From Lactifluus volemus (Eukaryota; Basidiomycota; Agaricomycetes; Russulales; Russulaceae): a DNA stretch of 64,000 bases. The notes under the pieces were generated by a model that worked only from the letters and a program-made list of their open reading frames with translations, was not told where the DNA came from and searched no databases. The position numbers and the translations under genes are program-made. Below, one piece after another: positions 35,057-46,638 of this stretch. Each line of letters begins with the position of its first letter. Within the stretch, counting starts at the first letter, position 1. The stretch covers positions 1,178,001-1,242,000 of the forward strand of contig WTXI01000004.1 of assembly GCA_022376515.1 (NCBI GenBank). The letters run 5' to 3'.

Positions 35057-36469
35057 CCGCTGACGACTTGGGTCTGTGCTGGCGGAGTTCTGAGCCAATA
35101 TTAGTACAGATGTCGGGTTAACTATAGCATCTCGGTCTCGGAGTTGTCAGGTACTTGTCCCAGCCGTAATATCGGTACTTATCCAGCAACTCCAACGGGC
35201 ACAGAACAAGCGATGTGACTTTTTGAAGGTGCTGGTGGATATCAGCCTAGCATCAGCCTATCACAGAGACGGCCCTGATGAACGCTTCAAGACACCACCG
35301 TGTCTGCATTCGAAGATGATGACCGAGATCATATTGATATTTCAACGAGATCTACTACATTCCGAATCCGGCTGTCCGAGTCGTATTAAAAAAAGACGGG
35401 AATCCACTGGCATAACTCAAGGGCATGCATGTACCATTCAGGACATAGCTGATAGCTCACCACTCACGACTTTCAGACCCGATTTCGATGACCCTCACTG
35501 CAGGCTCAGGCTTCTCGAAATCACAGGCCCAGGCAGACTGAGACCAGTCGTTCTATGTGAGAATGAGAATCACAACAAGACATGAACTAGTCAAGGCTCA
35601 CGTCATAGAGGATGGTAAACCCTTCATCAAGTGATGACAGACAGAGCCTAGCCACGGTGTCAAATGCACCCTTGGATCCGATACACGAAAAGAAGGCTTC
35701 TGTGTTAATGTAGAACAGCCATAAATTGGCCTTATCGATCTTTTCTCAACCCTATGTCGTTCCCTTCGTATTCATCCACCCAAAAAATCCGTCCGAGCTA
35801 TAAATATGGCTAGGCGGGGCAATGCCCAGAGCTGCACCCTGAAGATTCAAGGATACAGAGTCAGAGCCGCAGGCAGTTTGAGAACGAGCGTGAGCTGGGG
35901 CCAGACGACCGCTCGGGCGCAAACCCGAAACTGGACCAAATATCAGCGCTGTCGTGATTGTCATGTGCGATCTGTGAAATGGCAACTTGCTGTTGTGGAT
36001 CATAAAATGAAAAATTCCAACGAAGCCTTCCATCGTGTCGCGGTTCGTGTGGGCCCGTGAGATAAGGATCAACTGCGATGCGCATACAAACTCGCGTGAG
36101 CACGCGAGGACGGAGAACCGCTTGGAGATACTTCTGAAAAGAAGGATAGAAAGAGAACTTGTCAGTGGTGAGATAGTGTGACCAGAAGCAGGAGAGGGCG
36201 CTACGAAAGGCTAGAGCTGCAAACGGGTTACCCCCAAAAAGAATCAGCCAATTATATTAGACTGATTGGAATATCTCGTATGGAAGTGGGACATGTTAGA
36301 CAACCGCTGTAGGGAGGGCAGTGTTACAAAACGGAAATGAAGATGGACAAGAGAAGTCGCTGTGCGCTCGGACTCGGGCGCTGACATAAGTTCTCCGAAA
36401 TTTAACGGCAAGAGCCGCGCGAGGGGAGCGAAGGACGTCGCCCCGTGAGAGATCTAGAGGAGAGCAGGT

Positions 36470-39250
36470 GGTTCCTGATGCCAGTGTGACCTGGAAGCAT
36501 CTTCAGGTCGGCGCACCAAGACCGGATGCGATCAGGCCAAGCTTGAATAGCTTGAATGTCTATGACGTCTATGTCTCAGGTGGATCACTATCATCACTCA
36601 GTCTGCTATCATCGTGTCCAGTTGGTATACTGGCCGTCTTACTGTATGGTGTCTTCGCGCGCAGCGCTCAAATTCGTAGCTCTAACCAACCTACCTTCTC
36701 TTCAGCGCTAGCCAGTTTCGTTCGTCTTAGTAATCTCATGTGACCCTTCACGTTGGAGCTACGTAACTCAATAATTAGGCACGCTTGGACGCCTTTTATT
36801 GGGCAGTAAATTAGCACAGAATTGCTTTGAAGCTCCCCGTGACACCCAGGCCGCTCGATGCCCAATTCGGCTAGCCGCCCACAAGATATGGCGAGTCCAG
36901 CACGAAGTCTATACGATATGCTAGTGAGGTATCTAGCCGTCTACAGTATCATTCGCAAACTACGTAGAAGTAGGACGCATGGGATGGTGAAAGTGAACTG
37001 GTTGATAAGGAGGCATGAAGCCTGTGGAGAAGAGGAGTAGAGGACTTCCAGGTAAGCGCTAGGACCCCAAACCATGACAGTACGTTGAGAAAGTGAGATG
37101 ATCGAGGTGGCCAATAATTAGCCCTCAATACCACGGATGGGGGGAGGGACAGAACGCAAATTGAAGGTTTCTCCAGCTCGAACGTGACTGAAAGCCGTAA
37201 ATGTCCTGGCGCGGATGTTGAGATACAGTATCAGAGAGCTCTAGTGCGGCCATGGCTCCAAATTCGAGGGTGGAAACTAGTTTCAGGTTACACCCAACCG
37301 GATGCCATGATCATGAGGGCAAGCGGCATAATCTCTTCATCCTCCGCGGTCATCTCTAAATGTCTGGCCAGGTATTGATATAAATGGCACAAGGTGGGGC
37401 ATGTCTATTACAAGCTTACCATTGCTCCGAAGGCTCGGCTGAGCGGTGACTCACATAAGGGAGCACGACAGCAGCAAATCTGTATGAGCCTTCCGATGCG
37501 CCAATGAGTTATTAGTTTGTTCCCAGTAGTCCTAAAAGTCGAATCGATAGACATCGTGTATTTTGAAGGGCGTGCGGGTCGTTGGTCACAATAGTACCTG
37601 AACTGAATAGATTATCTGTACGTGTTTTTGGTCAAGCAAGCCCTGTTCACCTACTAGTCTATAAACATACCAGGAAAGAGGAGGTTGTGACTTAGACTCT
37701 GTGCATATTGACCTAGCCTTGCAATCATGCGACACAGATCTTGTAGGCCTGGAAAGACCAAGACGTTGACGAGAGGGTAAACGAGAAACGAAAAGCGTCA
37801 CGGTGGGAGCTGCCCGTGAATGCGGCGCTGCATTACTGCATCCTAGTCGCTGCCCGATCTAGCAGCCGTTGTCATCCAGTTGTAGTAACGGAGCACATGG
37901 CGGTGAGATCGGTGGGGAGGATGGAGCAGAAGGGGAAGCGAGAAAAAATGAAGGCAACTGGGACAAACGGAGCATTGTTTTCCGCCTGAAATACAACACC
38001 GATGAGCTTGGACATGTCGAAACTCGTCGGCTCGGCTACTGCGAGGTCGCCGTGATGGTCCGATTGGTGGTCGGGCATACCGGAAGATCATATTGATGTT
38101 GACGCGGCTGCGGCGAAACCTCCGAGGCTTGACGAAATGGCCCGCCGTATTTTTCAAATTCACGGTGACCACTTGACTTAGTTTTCCGCCTAGTCAAGCC
38201 ATACCTGTTTATAAAAGAATATGAGCACTGGGAAAAAGGAAGCCGGACACATTCACATCGCACATGAAATCTTTCGCGCTCATATTTTTGCACCTCATGC
38301 ACTCGGTACACGCGACACCGTCGCAATCACTTGCTTGTCCCGAAGAACCTCTAAAAATGGTCTGTGGTGTCGACAGAAGGCGCTATGTCTCTCTCAGACG
38401 ACAAGGGTGAGAAAGAACAGTAGCTGACTGAGTTCTTCCACGGCTGTAGTTAGTGTCTATCATGATGACGTTAGCAGGAAGACCCACGTTAGTTTGCATC
38501 TGCATCGCAACGAATCTGTACAATCCTCTCAGGCCACGACCACGGTCACCCTCCCTCTCATCCCACTCGATTGAAAATCACCTGACATTTTTCGCCGAAT
38601 CCAAAGTCGACTATGCGTGCTTTCGCCACATCCTTTCTCCTTTGCATGTGCCGGACTCGGCTCGGTGCCACCGTGCCGGATATCAGAGTTGTTGTTACAT
38701 CACGTCCGTTCACCTTCGACACGACTCCACCGGCGGTGACAAGTCCAAGGTTCAGTACTGCCAAAAGATCCTCTGATGAGGGGTGAAGCCGGTGAAGCCT
38801 GAGTATGAAGTAGAATCGGTTACTGTAACTAACAGTAAGTCCAAGAGTAAGTCAGGACGGGATTTTGCAACGTCGTCACGTGGGTCCACTAAAGAGTCGA
38901 CCGTGACCGCGTGACCCGGGCCACCCACGGACCAACCGACTCGGAAGGGACGCTCTGGACGGCCGAGTGCCAGTGGGTGTCTGCCACTGTCTGAAGCTTT
39001 AAGCTCTTCTAGTACTAGTAGGAGGTACAGCAGGTTGACCGGTGCAGCACTGGCTGATGCCAGTGCTGAGATGAGTATATACTCATTATTATGGGCCTCT
39101 AATCCCGGTTGGGTTGGATCCATGCGGTGTGTTATTCCGTCACCATTACAATCCACTCCACCCAATATTTCATTCAAAAATGAGCGGCAACATGTATTCC
39201 TCGTCTTCCGTGCCAGTGACACCTTCAGTAACTCAGAATTCTACAAGCCA
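36470..39250. repeat. Duplicated segment B, right copy
   Basis: Related in order and orientation to 4.2-6.7 kb; for example TTGACGAAATGGCCCGCCGT near 38.13 kb matches 5.40 kb with few changes. Open frames here (38,752-39,222 minus; 37,843-38,172 minus) do not keep their frame in the left copy and are not recognised. The segment joins directly to an inverted array unit at about 39.26 kb. Confidence 0.5.
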
Positions 39251-39727
39251 ATTTGAGGCTGTTCTACATCAACACACATTCTCCACATAGGAAGAGCCGG
39301 CCTCTCACCTGTGCCTGTAATTTTGAGGAGCCCGAGGTGCTCGAAACCGAGTCTGGAAACAATCTGTAACCCGCTGGCGAGGTATGCCCTGAATAGTACA
39401 TGCTCTTATAGTGCAAGAGTTATACATTCTGTCTCGTTTAACGACTCGGAGTGTAATAAATCTCGTTGAGATCTCTTACAGACTGTGCAGAGGGTCCTCA
39501 TGAATGCTGAAGAAACCATGTCTACTGATAATTGCGATGATAAATTTCTTTATGTTCTCCAAGTCCGGCCATCGCTCTCGTCTCATGATCCTCATCTTTC
39601 GAGTTATATCGTTTCTCAGGTGCCCGTGTACGGGCCCATTATTGATCGTACTGGCAACCCGGGCCCGCGGTTCTCGTATCTCTGCAACTATTGAACTCCG
39701 CCTGCACTGAACCAAAGTCATCTGTGG

Positions 39728-39735
39728 TATAAAAG
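39728..39735 (+). promoter_or_regulatory. TATA box of the inverted copy
   Basis: TATAAAAG on the plus strand, about 95 bases before the ATG at 39,826, equivalent to the minus-strand TATA boxes of the other units. Confidence 0.55.
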
Positions 39736-39825
39736 CCGACCCTTTCACCGTCTTCTCTAACTGTGAACACCGTCGTCTTTTCTTAACGTTGTGTCCTCTT
39801 CTCCCCAACCTCAGGCCCAGCAACA

Positions 39826-40224
39826 ATGATCTTTTTGAAATCCGTCTTTGCTCTCTCTTTTGCAATCGTTGCTCTTGCTCTCAATGTGCCACGTATGTTA
39901 TGTTTACATCAACGCCATTTACGAAGCTTTATCAACTATTTATCAACGCAGACTCTGGTAGAGGCGGTAGCGGTGGCGGCCAACATCCCTCCGGGCGCTC
40001 TACAGAATGATACACTGGCAGTTAAGCGCCCTGATGGTAATAATGCTTTCAGGCATATCCAATCCTACTGTTATTGTTGTCTCAAAATATTGTCTCTAGA
40101 AGAAATACCCAATGTCCTCCTTCTTCAGATCAACCAACGCCCACTTCGTATACCTGGATCATGGCTCATTGCAGACTTTTTGGGTGGAGATGAAAAGCTG
40201 GTATTGGCCTCCGATCTACAGTAG
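39826..40224 (+). CDS. Small secreted protein, inverted copy
   Basis: Exon 1 (39,826-39,892) encodes the signal peptide MIFLKSVFALSFAIVALA, then LNVP, phase 1, GTATGT donor. If the intron ends at GGTAG (39,961), exon 2 (39,962-40,224) is open and gives a 109-residue product ending WLIADFLGGDEKLVLASDLQ. That end matches IADFVG of the 21.6 kb copy and IADFFGG..EKLVLASDLE, which is readable in unit 3. The middle, however, is read in a different frame from the conserved LMVI...GE core, so two compensating indels may have produced a new middle section. With the more upstream acceptor (CGCAG) the frame stops early. Function unknown. Confidence 0.45.
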   Translation: MIFLKSVFALSFAIVALALNVPRMLCLHQRHLRSFINYLSTQTLVEAVAVAANIPPGALQNDTLAVKRPDGNNAFRHIQSYCYCCLKILSLEEIPNVLLLQINQRPLRIPGSWLIADFLGGDEKLVLASDLQ

Positions 40225-40879
40225 TGTAGTGTTTCATGTTGTCACAATCCATGCCTTTGCCTTGTGTGGGAGATTGACTTTGTGTGAACAAATTAGTTCA
40301 CTTTGTGCCCCTTCAGAAATCTCTTCCTGTCACCACCTCCGGTCACGACCATAACCTCATAAGGAGCCGAAGGTCCGTAGATTTATACAGCACGCACACG
40401 CTGCAGTGCACGGGCGAATGTCATATGTAAGTGGGAAAGGGAACATTTGCCGACGCTTCTCTGCCACTCTGCTGCACATTTCCAGATCCTCATAACAAAT
40501 ACGTAGATACATTACTACTCAAGCAACCGGAAATGAAATACGTCAAAGAGATAGGGTCTATAAGTAGTCAAGACGGTCTTGCAGTGCCTTCAAAGTGATT
40601 GATCCCTAATATGTCTGCAGGAAGGCATGCTCTAAATGTTGTCTGAACAGCTTCTTTCATCAACCGACAGTGACAATTGTATAGTTTTGAAGGCAGCGAC
40701 AGAGCTGGCATCACAGCCCAGCGCCACATTAGTCTTTGATACTATCCAGGGCCGATCTTCTAGGTATTTGACATGATATACCGCGACTGTCTGTGATATC
40801 CCTGTGTTTTCCTTTCACTTCCGCTCTGCCAGAAGTCACCCACAACCATCGCACAAACAGCTATGATGTGGCTCTGTCC

Positions 40880-42200
40880 TCAACATAATGGCCCGAGCGT
40901 GAGAATGTGGGTAACGGGCGGGGGAACATAAGGGGCTGGGAAGTCCGTTTTCCCAAGAAATAGAAATAAGGTCCCCAAGAGCATGACATGGAAGCAAGAA
41001 TCAAAACAAATGCCCTTCAAAAATGCGATCTGCATTGCGTACTGCCAGTGGGGATAACTACCTGACCTGACGAGACGACAAGGATGTGGAATTGCGTAGC
41101 GTACACCTGCCTCAAAATCTCCACGATGAGTGATTATCGTCTACGAGCTTACCACTCTGAGTCACCAAGGCAGCACTGAGAAAAGAGACTTCACAAGGTG
41201 GAAGAAAGTAAGACGAGCTCGTTGTACAAGAGCCACGGAGAGATGCACGTGCACAAAAAGTCACCCAAATGGTTTCTCTGCATTTTCAGATGACTCAAAC
41301 ACGATCACCAGACCGGCACAGACGAAATGAAGGGAGTGACTGCGAAGGTGACTGACGAAGAGACAAGGAGCAGCCCGAGGAAAGAACAGAAATCGGAATA
41401 AACTTAAACGTTATGGTGACTCGGAAAGATGCGATAAAGGACGCTTTAACGAAACTCCCGTCGCCAACCGCGGAGAGTGCTGCTGCGAAGAGTGTCAGTG
41501 TCAGCGGCTCAAACGGGTTAAAATTTCCAGAAAGGTAGGAGACGGAATGGGTTGCTACTCTTGAAAGAATTCGATAGTTCACCGCGCATGTGCAGACCAT
41601 CGAGAAAAGGGTCAATGTAAAGGCCGACACTTGAGCAGGCCAGGGTCACCTCGACTGAAAGGGGGAGGTAGGGTTTGAGCCCGATTGGTTCATAGGTGGC
41701 GGAGAGGAGGCGTGCAAATAACGTGCAAATGCACCAAGGGCTTGAGCGGGGAAATGTACGGCAACGAGAGCACAAACGTTGGTAGTTGGTGTAAGCATGA
41801 CAAAATGTAGAACCTGGTACTTACCTGCCAACAACCAGGCGGTACGTTCGTGGTTGACGTTCCGAATGGTAATTGCGGAAGTATTGGCGGCCCTTCCATC
41901 TAGGCACGACAACACCGCTGCATGACAGTGACCCTATCATTCTGTGTAATGATAACTTGCCGTTGAGATCGTGTTTGACAAAGTGACCTTCTATCAGCGT
42001 GGTCAATATGAGGGAGTAGAGCGAACAGTACGGGTAAGGAAGTAATCGTGGGTGACCCAATGCAGGTATCGTAATTGTCAGTAGTAGGCTATGGATAGAC
42101 CTTCGACCCGAAGTGATAAGCGTAACACGAAAGAGATGGCAAGACATGGTGGAGGGAAAGAAGGGGTGGTAGCGATGTTCTAAGACATGATAGCAACACC
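40880..42200. other. No recognised gene; fragment of array unit
   Basis: Minus-strand frames at 41,295-41,630 and 41,518-41,775 are open but show no known motif. The segment 41,907-42,000 matches the array unit block at about 8.98-9.06 kb, a dispersed fragment. No promoter or RNA gene was seen. Confidence 0.4.
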
Positions 42201-42229
42201 GACACGGAACGACCATATTCGCATCAGCA

Positions 42230-42980
42230 TTGATTCGTGTTACGGTGTCTCGCGACAATGACAATAGGAGAAGGTGAAATGTTGAGACATACTTCATGGT
42301 CAAGCCTGCCGGGCGTGTTGTGCGGCTGCTCTCTGTTGCTTATTGATGAATGGGGTAAACACGTCTTCTGTATCAGCTCCTCCGGAACGTCAAGCTCTTT
42401 CAGGATAGGCAAGAACTCTAGAGACAGTTCCCCATTGTCAGATCACAGAGAATGAGAGTGTTTATCTATCAGCTCGCTTTTCACGTCAAGGGAAGCTCTC
42501 ACAAAGAATGCGGTTCAGCTCATTGTGCCACTCAATGATAGATTATGCTCCTTATAACTGAAGGCAAGTTGTCTTACAACAGAGTGCTGGAGAAAGTCAT
42601 ATTGACAAGTTGCATCACGGATGCTACCTGCCAGATGAGGTGTCTTGCCACTCAAAGAGACTGATCCCTCTGCGCCTATGTCGACCAGGTTCATGGAAGA
42701 AGAAGCCCGACCGTGGCAAACCTGAGGTTCTGTGATGTGCTCATAAGATGAAAGGGTCGTGGGACGGTGAAGGTGAGTTGAATGAAGAAAATCGAAATGG
42801 AGCTTATTGAGAAGAGGTGTGTCGATCTGACCGAGGGGACCCTCCAAGCAAGTACTCACGCCTCTGAACGTAAATCTGGAAAGGTTAGGAGGACCGATGT
42901 GTGTGATGATCGGGGAATCCAGAGTTCCCTTCAACAATAGTTGAAGGGAGGGGTGTGAAAAGATCAACGTCACTTATCGG
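42230..42980 (-). pseudogene. Broken F-box/LRR-type protein gene (right copy)
   Basis: The minus strand contains PNLSRFTFRGVSTCLEG and then IDTPLLNKLHFDF (about 42.80-42.89 kb). These are close to the 'L..F.FRGVS.YLE.L...IDAPLL..L.I.FF' pattern of mushroom F-box proteins. Downstream LEFLPILKELDVPEELI and, in another frame, VFTPFINKQQRAA continue the family's end, so at least one frameshift is present. The F-box itself is not seen upstream. It is homologous to the copy at 1.3-2.1 kb and lies on the same strand. Likely non-functional; the parent family acts in SCF-type protein turnover. Confidence 0.6.
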
Positions 42981-43067
42981 GGTATGAGTGAAGCCCATGA
43001 GAGTAAAAGAGGTCGGGTGAGAGTAGCAAGGTGAAGAAATGTTGAAAAGTGCGAGATGAACGAGGTC

Positions 43068-43100
43068 TGCTGCGGTGGTGGTGGCGGTGGTGGTGGTGTG
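43068..43100. repeat. GGT-rich microsatellite
   Basis: A run of GGT/GGC triplets of about 30 bases, just beyond the F-box remnant. Confidence 0.7.
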
Positions 43101-43199
43101 GAGTAGAGATGTAATCGGATCAGAAGATGATCACCCCTGAGACACGTCAAGGTCCGGTCCAGGGTCCAGGTTCGAACCAGGTTCAAACCATGCGGTGAT

Positions 43200-46100
43200 T
43201 GCCAGAAATTTCACCTGCATGGCTTGCTTTTTCGGTTTTGAGCGTGAACTACTTGTTCTGCCGTCGCCCATGCTATACGCTCTATTCAAAGCAAAATGCA
43301 ACCTCTGGCTCAGGTGCATCAAAGAAGGAGGATGGACCTTTGGGCTTGTGCGACATCTGGTTTAGACAAACTCGGTGTTTCTCTCCCGCCCCTTTGGTTT
43401 GATACATCGTCGCTTTTGGGGAGCTAATAACCTAAATCTGTGTCGATTCTGGATGGACTAGAGTCTGTCATTCTCTTCGGCAAGCTGGCCTGGCTCTTTT
43501 CCAAGCGCAAGTACCAGAATGTTAGCAGAAGTTAGGCTATGAGCGTGTGCCTGGTGAGACACGCGTTCGCCTTGACCCTCCCGGGTTTCTCTACGAACCC
43601 AACTTCATTGCGTCTCGTCGAAGCGCGCCAAGGAAAGGATGGATTGTAACACTGCTTGGAAGGGGCTGCCATGGCAGACATCTAGAGGGTGCTTACTGTG
43701 TTGAAAATAATCCTGACACGCGAGCAAGATGGTCGGAGCGGGTATCGACTAGGCCAGCATCACACGAGAGCGCATTGACTATCTGCAGCTCCTGTTCTAT
43801 ACAACCTAATCGCCAGGTTCATGAATCCCAACCGAGCAAGCAGCTCGTACTCATTTTCAGCTATTCGTCCCACAAATTACCATACAATTGTTGAATAACC
43901 AGCATCAGTTCACTCGTCGGCTTGGCCCTCCACATCTTCGGACCCACAGCCACTGCCCGGGGTTCATCCGCTCTACCCCGGACACCAAGATCGTCGGCAC
44001 CACTCCGGCACATCCTTTGCCATCGACATCATGATACTACTTCGGTAGGGTCTCCTCCGAGAGCGAATATGCCCCGTGTACAACTTTGAAGCTCATAACT
44101 CCATTGCATGCGTCGCTACCTGGTTTTGAGGCATTAAATTATGTGAGCTCTATTCGTGGATATTGTAAGTAAAAAGCCATTTTCCACATGAAAATATTGG
44201 CTCACGTTTCGACTTTTCATGAATGGACCTGGCGTAGGCGGCTCGTTGGACCGTGGCGTAAATCTTGTGGTCTCCAATTTTCATGGTAGCAATGCATTCA
44301 GAATGCTTGAATCGTCGGGATACCCGGCGTTCCGCACCAAGTGAGGTACCAATGACTATTAACCTTTGCCACGTCATGATGAGGCAGTCAATGACGAAGC
44401 TCAATCTCCGTTTTGTTTTTTTTGGAACGAAGGGCATTTTTTTTAATGCCTAAGAGTCAGTACTTTTGTAGTATATGTAGATGCTAGATTATCACCCCGC
44501 TATCGATGTCTGCGTACCCTGTGGCGAGCGGTGGGAGGCATCGAATTGTCAACATGTCTACAACAGACGTCCCATAGCTGCAAATAAGATGAGGAAAGGA
44601 TCTTCATCTCTTCTGCACCTATGGGCCGCCTGCATCCAGTCATGCGATACTCATCATGAGCTTGTACCAACGATAGTAGTCCAGATCGAAGGTGATAAGA
44701 ACGCTGTCTCCCTCGTCCTCTTCATGGTGTTCTCGGATGGCCAGTCGATAGACACAGAAGTGCATCATCATCGAGGGTTGTTAGCGACAACAGAAATGCG
44801 CTCTGCCGTCGGTGGGCTCCACTGTATATAGGACGATCGCTGCTGAGTAAGGCATGCCCCCTATGATGTGATTTGAGACTGTTTGAGTGTTGACTGATCT
44901 ACGCCCATCGAAGATGACGGTAGACGAGTAACGATGGTGTTCAGGGGGGGTATCATGATGGTAGTGGTAGAAGAACGATAAACAAAATAAATAAATAGAC
45001 GCCGCGCCACGTCGATGTTACGACCATGTTCCCACCCGCCTCTGAACTTCTTGCGCTGCGCTTCATCATGCCGTCGAAAGGAAGACATTACGAACAAGTA
45101 GGCATCTGGATACTGGCCACGGATCGCTTACGCTTGACCATGGCTGACGTAGACTCGGACGGGTGAAGCCTGGTTATCATATGTGCGTCTCTCTATCTTG
45201 TTGCTCCGTTTCAGAGCATCGACAGTAAATCGAGAGATTGAAATCATCTCTCTTCAATTGTACGTCCCTTCAGGGCTTTCTCCCAACTCTTCAACTGCTC
45301 CCCGTGGTTCACTAGAACGTGAAAATTTTGGAGTAGGCTTCCAATTGTCAGTTGAAGTTCGTCAGCATCTCGACCAGCTGAAGCTAACGCGGTGTTGATT
45401 ATCACGACGGGGCCGAGAATACGCCGTGCCATGTCACACCACGACTAGAAGGCAATCAACCGGCGCCGCGCCGCGGATTGGAGCAAAAAAAAGCGTCCAC
45501 CGGGTGTAGGTCCCTGTGGGCCGTTGTTGTTCATCTCATTTTTCTATTTTCAATTCTATCCCCCCCCCATTCCTTGCACCCAATCTCCGTACTTTCTCCC
45601 GCCTTGTTATCTTTTGCCTTTGGGGTCTCTGAGCCGCTCTTATCGGGAGCCAAAAACACCTTCCTCACCCACTTCTTGTCTCTGCATCCCTCCAGCAATC
45701 AGTACGTCCATCCCACGATCTATGATGCCCGATCTCGCAGGTTCGACCGGGTCTGGGCTGATCCATCTAACCCCATTGCGGGTTCTCGTTTCCCACCCCG
45801 ACTCACCTCCCGCCTTTCTAACTCCCGGACTATAGAGCTGGAACGCGACACGCCACAAATTCCGAACTTCTTGTACGCAAAAAAAAAAAAGAAAAGAAAG
45901 GACGCGCAAAACTCGGCTGGGAACTTATTAATAAAACGGTTTTGCATGTGTAACTTACGACGAGGATCAGAAAATCCTATAGAGTATTGACGAAAGAAAG
46001 GCGCGGCTCGGGGTGAAATGTGTTGCCCTACTACGCGATGCGAATCGAATTGGCACTCGTGATCGATCGGGGATAAAATGAAAGAACAATGAGGGCAATC

Positions 46101-46560
46101 GCGCCCGCCGCCGCCGTCGCCCGCCCTTGCCGCGTAGCGGTTCAGATCGCTCTCGTCATTCATCGACCGTGACTTCCGGGAACTGGCATATATAGATCGG
46201 CTTTCGTCATTTACCGAGAAGAAGTCTATCGCTTTCAAGAGTCTCCGCGGGGCAAAGGCCTTCAGGTTGAGTCGCAGATCGGTGACCCGTGGGATGCCTG
46301 CGTTTCAGTCGGTAAGCTCACACACCGCGCTAGCCGCAATTGTACGAGCCCGAAACACCCGAGTCCCCCGACCACGATGATCTCCAGGAACAACACCTTG
46401 TAATAGAATCTACGCTTAGCGGAATACATTGTTACCTCAGCTGATTGTGCTCGTGACTGAAGTTGATGTACGACAAAATCCTATGGTATCAAAATCCAGA
46501 TAAGTACTGCACAAGAAAATCAAAGGACGACGGTATCAAACAACTACGCAAGAAGGAAAC
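43200..46560. other. Region without a recognised gene
   Basis: Open frames at 43,547-43,894, 44,481-44,831 and 45,478-45,990 (plus) and 45,720-46,238 (minus) have no recognised motif. The stretch 45.49-45.90 kb is pyrimidine-rich and ends in an A-rich run (about 45,880-45,895) followed by GAAAAGAAAGG. It resembles a retroelement tail, but I found no target duplication. Confidence 0.4.
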
Positions 46561-46638
46561 CCTATAGATCAGAACTTGACGATGACCCCTGCTGAACCAC
46601 AACTGACAAAAATACAGAAAATCCATGAATAGTCCCTC

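Larger units (their letters stand above)
6900..36460. repeat. Tandem array of 3-4 kb secreted-protein units
   Basis: About seven direct units can be followed by eye. Their approximate starts are 6.90, 10.80, 17.83, 21.25, 24.23, 28.66 and 34.00 kb; several later units are lengthened by insertions. Each has the same order: a block with AGATTATCTCTTTGAAG-like sequence, the 3' part of the secreted-protein gene, its signal exon, its TATA box, then a long non-coding block with shared GC-rich segments. The first three units are very similar, for example 10.31-11.16 kb versus 17.34-18.18 kb. The last four form a second, more diverged group. The length of the second unit (7 kb) is explained by two retroelement insertions. 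Confidence 0.8.
39260..40870 (-). repeat. Array unit copy in inverted orientation
   Basis: The plus strand here matches the reverse complement of the first part of unit 1 (about 7.0-8.75 kb), including the block with the array gene and the TCTCTTTGAAG-type segment (about 40.54 kb). It is the only full inverted copy seen, and it makes a long inverted repeat with the array. Confidence 0.75.

Noticed and set aside
6900..36460. Array considered as a CRISPR or ribosomal-type repeat
   Set aside because: Units are kilobases long, contain spliced genes and show no rRNA or spacer structure.
2931..40224. Array gene considered as a mating-pheromone precursor
   Set aside because: The products begin with a secretory signal peptide and none ends in a CaaX box, unlike basidiomycete pheromone precursors.
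45478..45990. 170-residue frame ending near an A-rich run, considered as another LINE end
   Set aside because: No LINE motif and no target duplication could be found; the A-run is interrupted by G and may be simple sequence.
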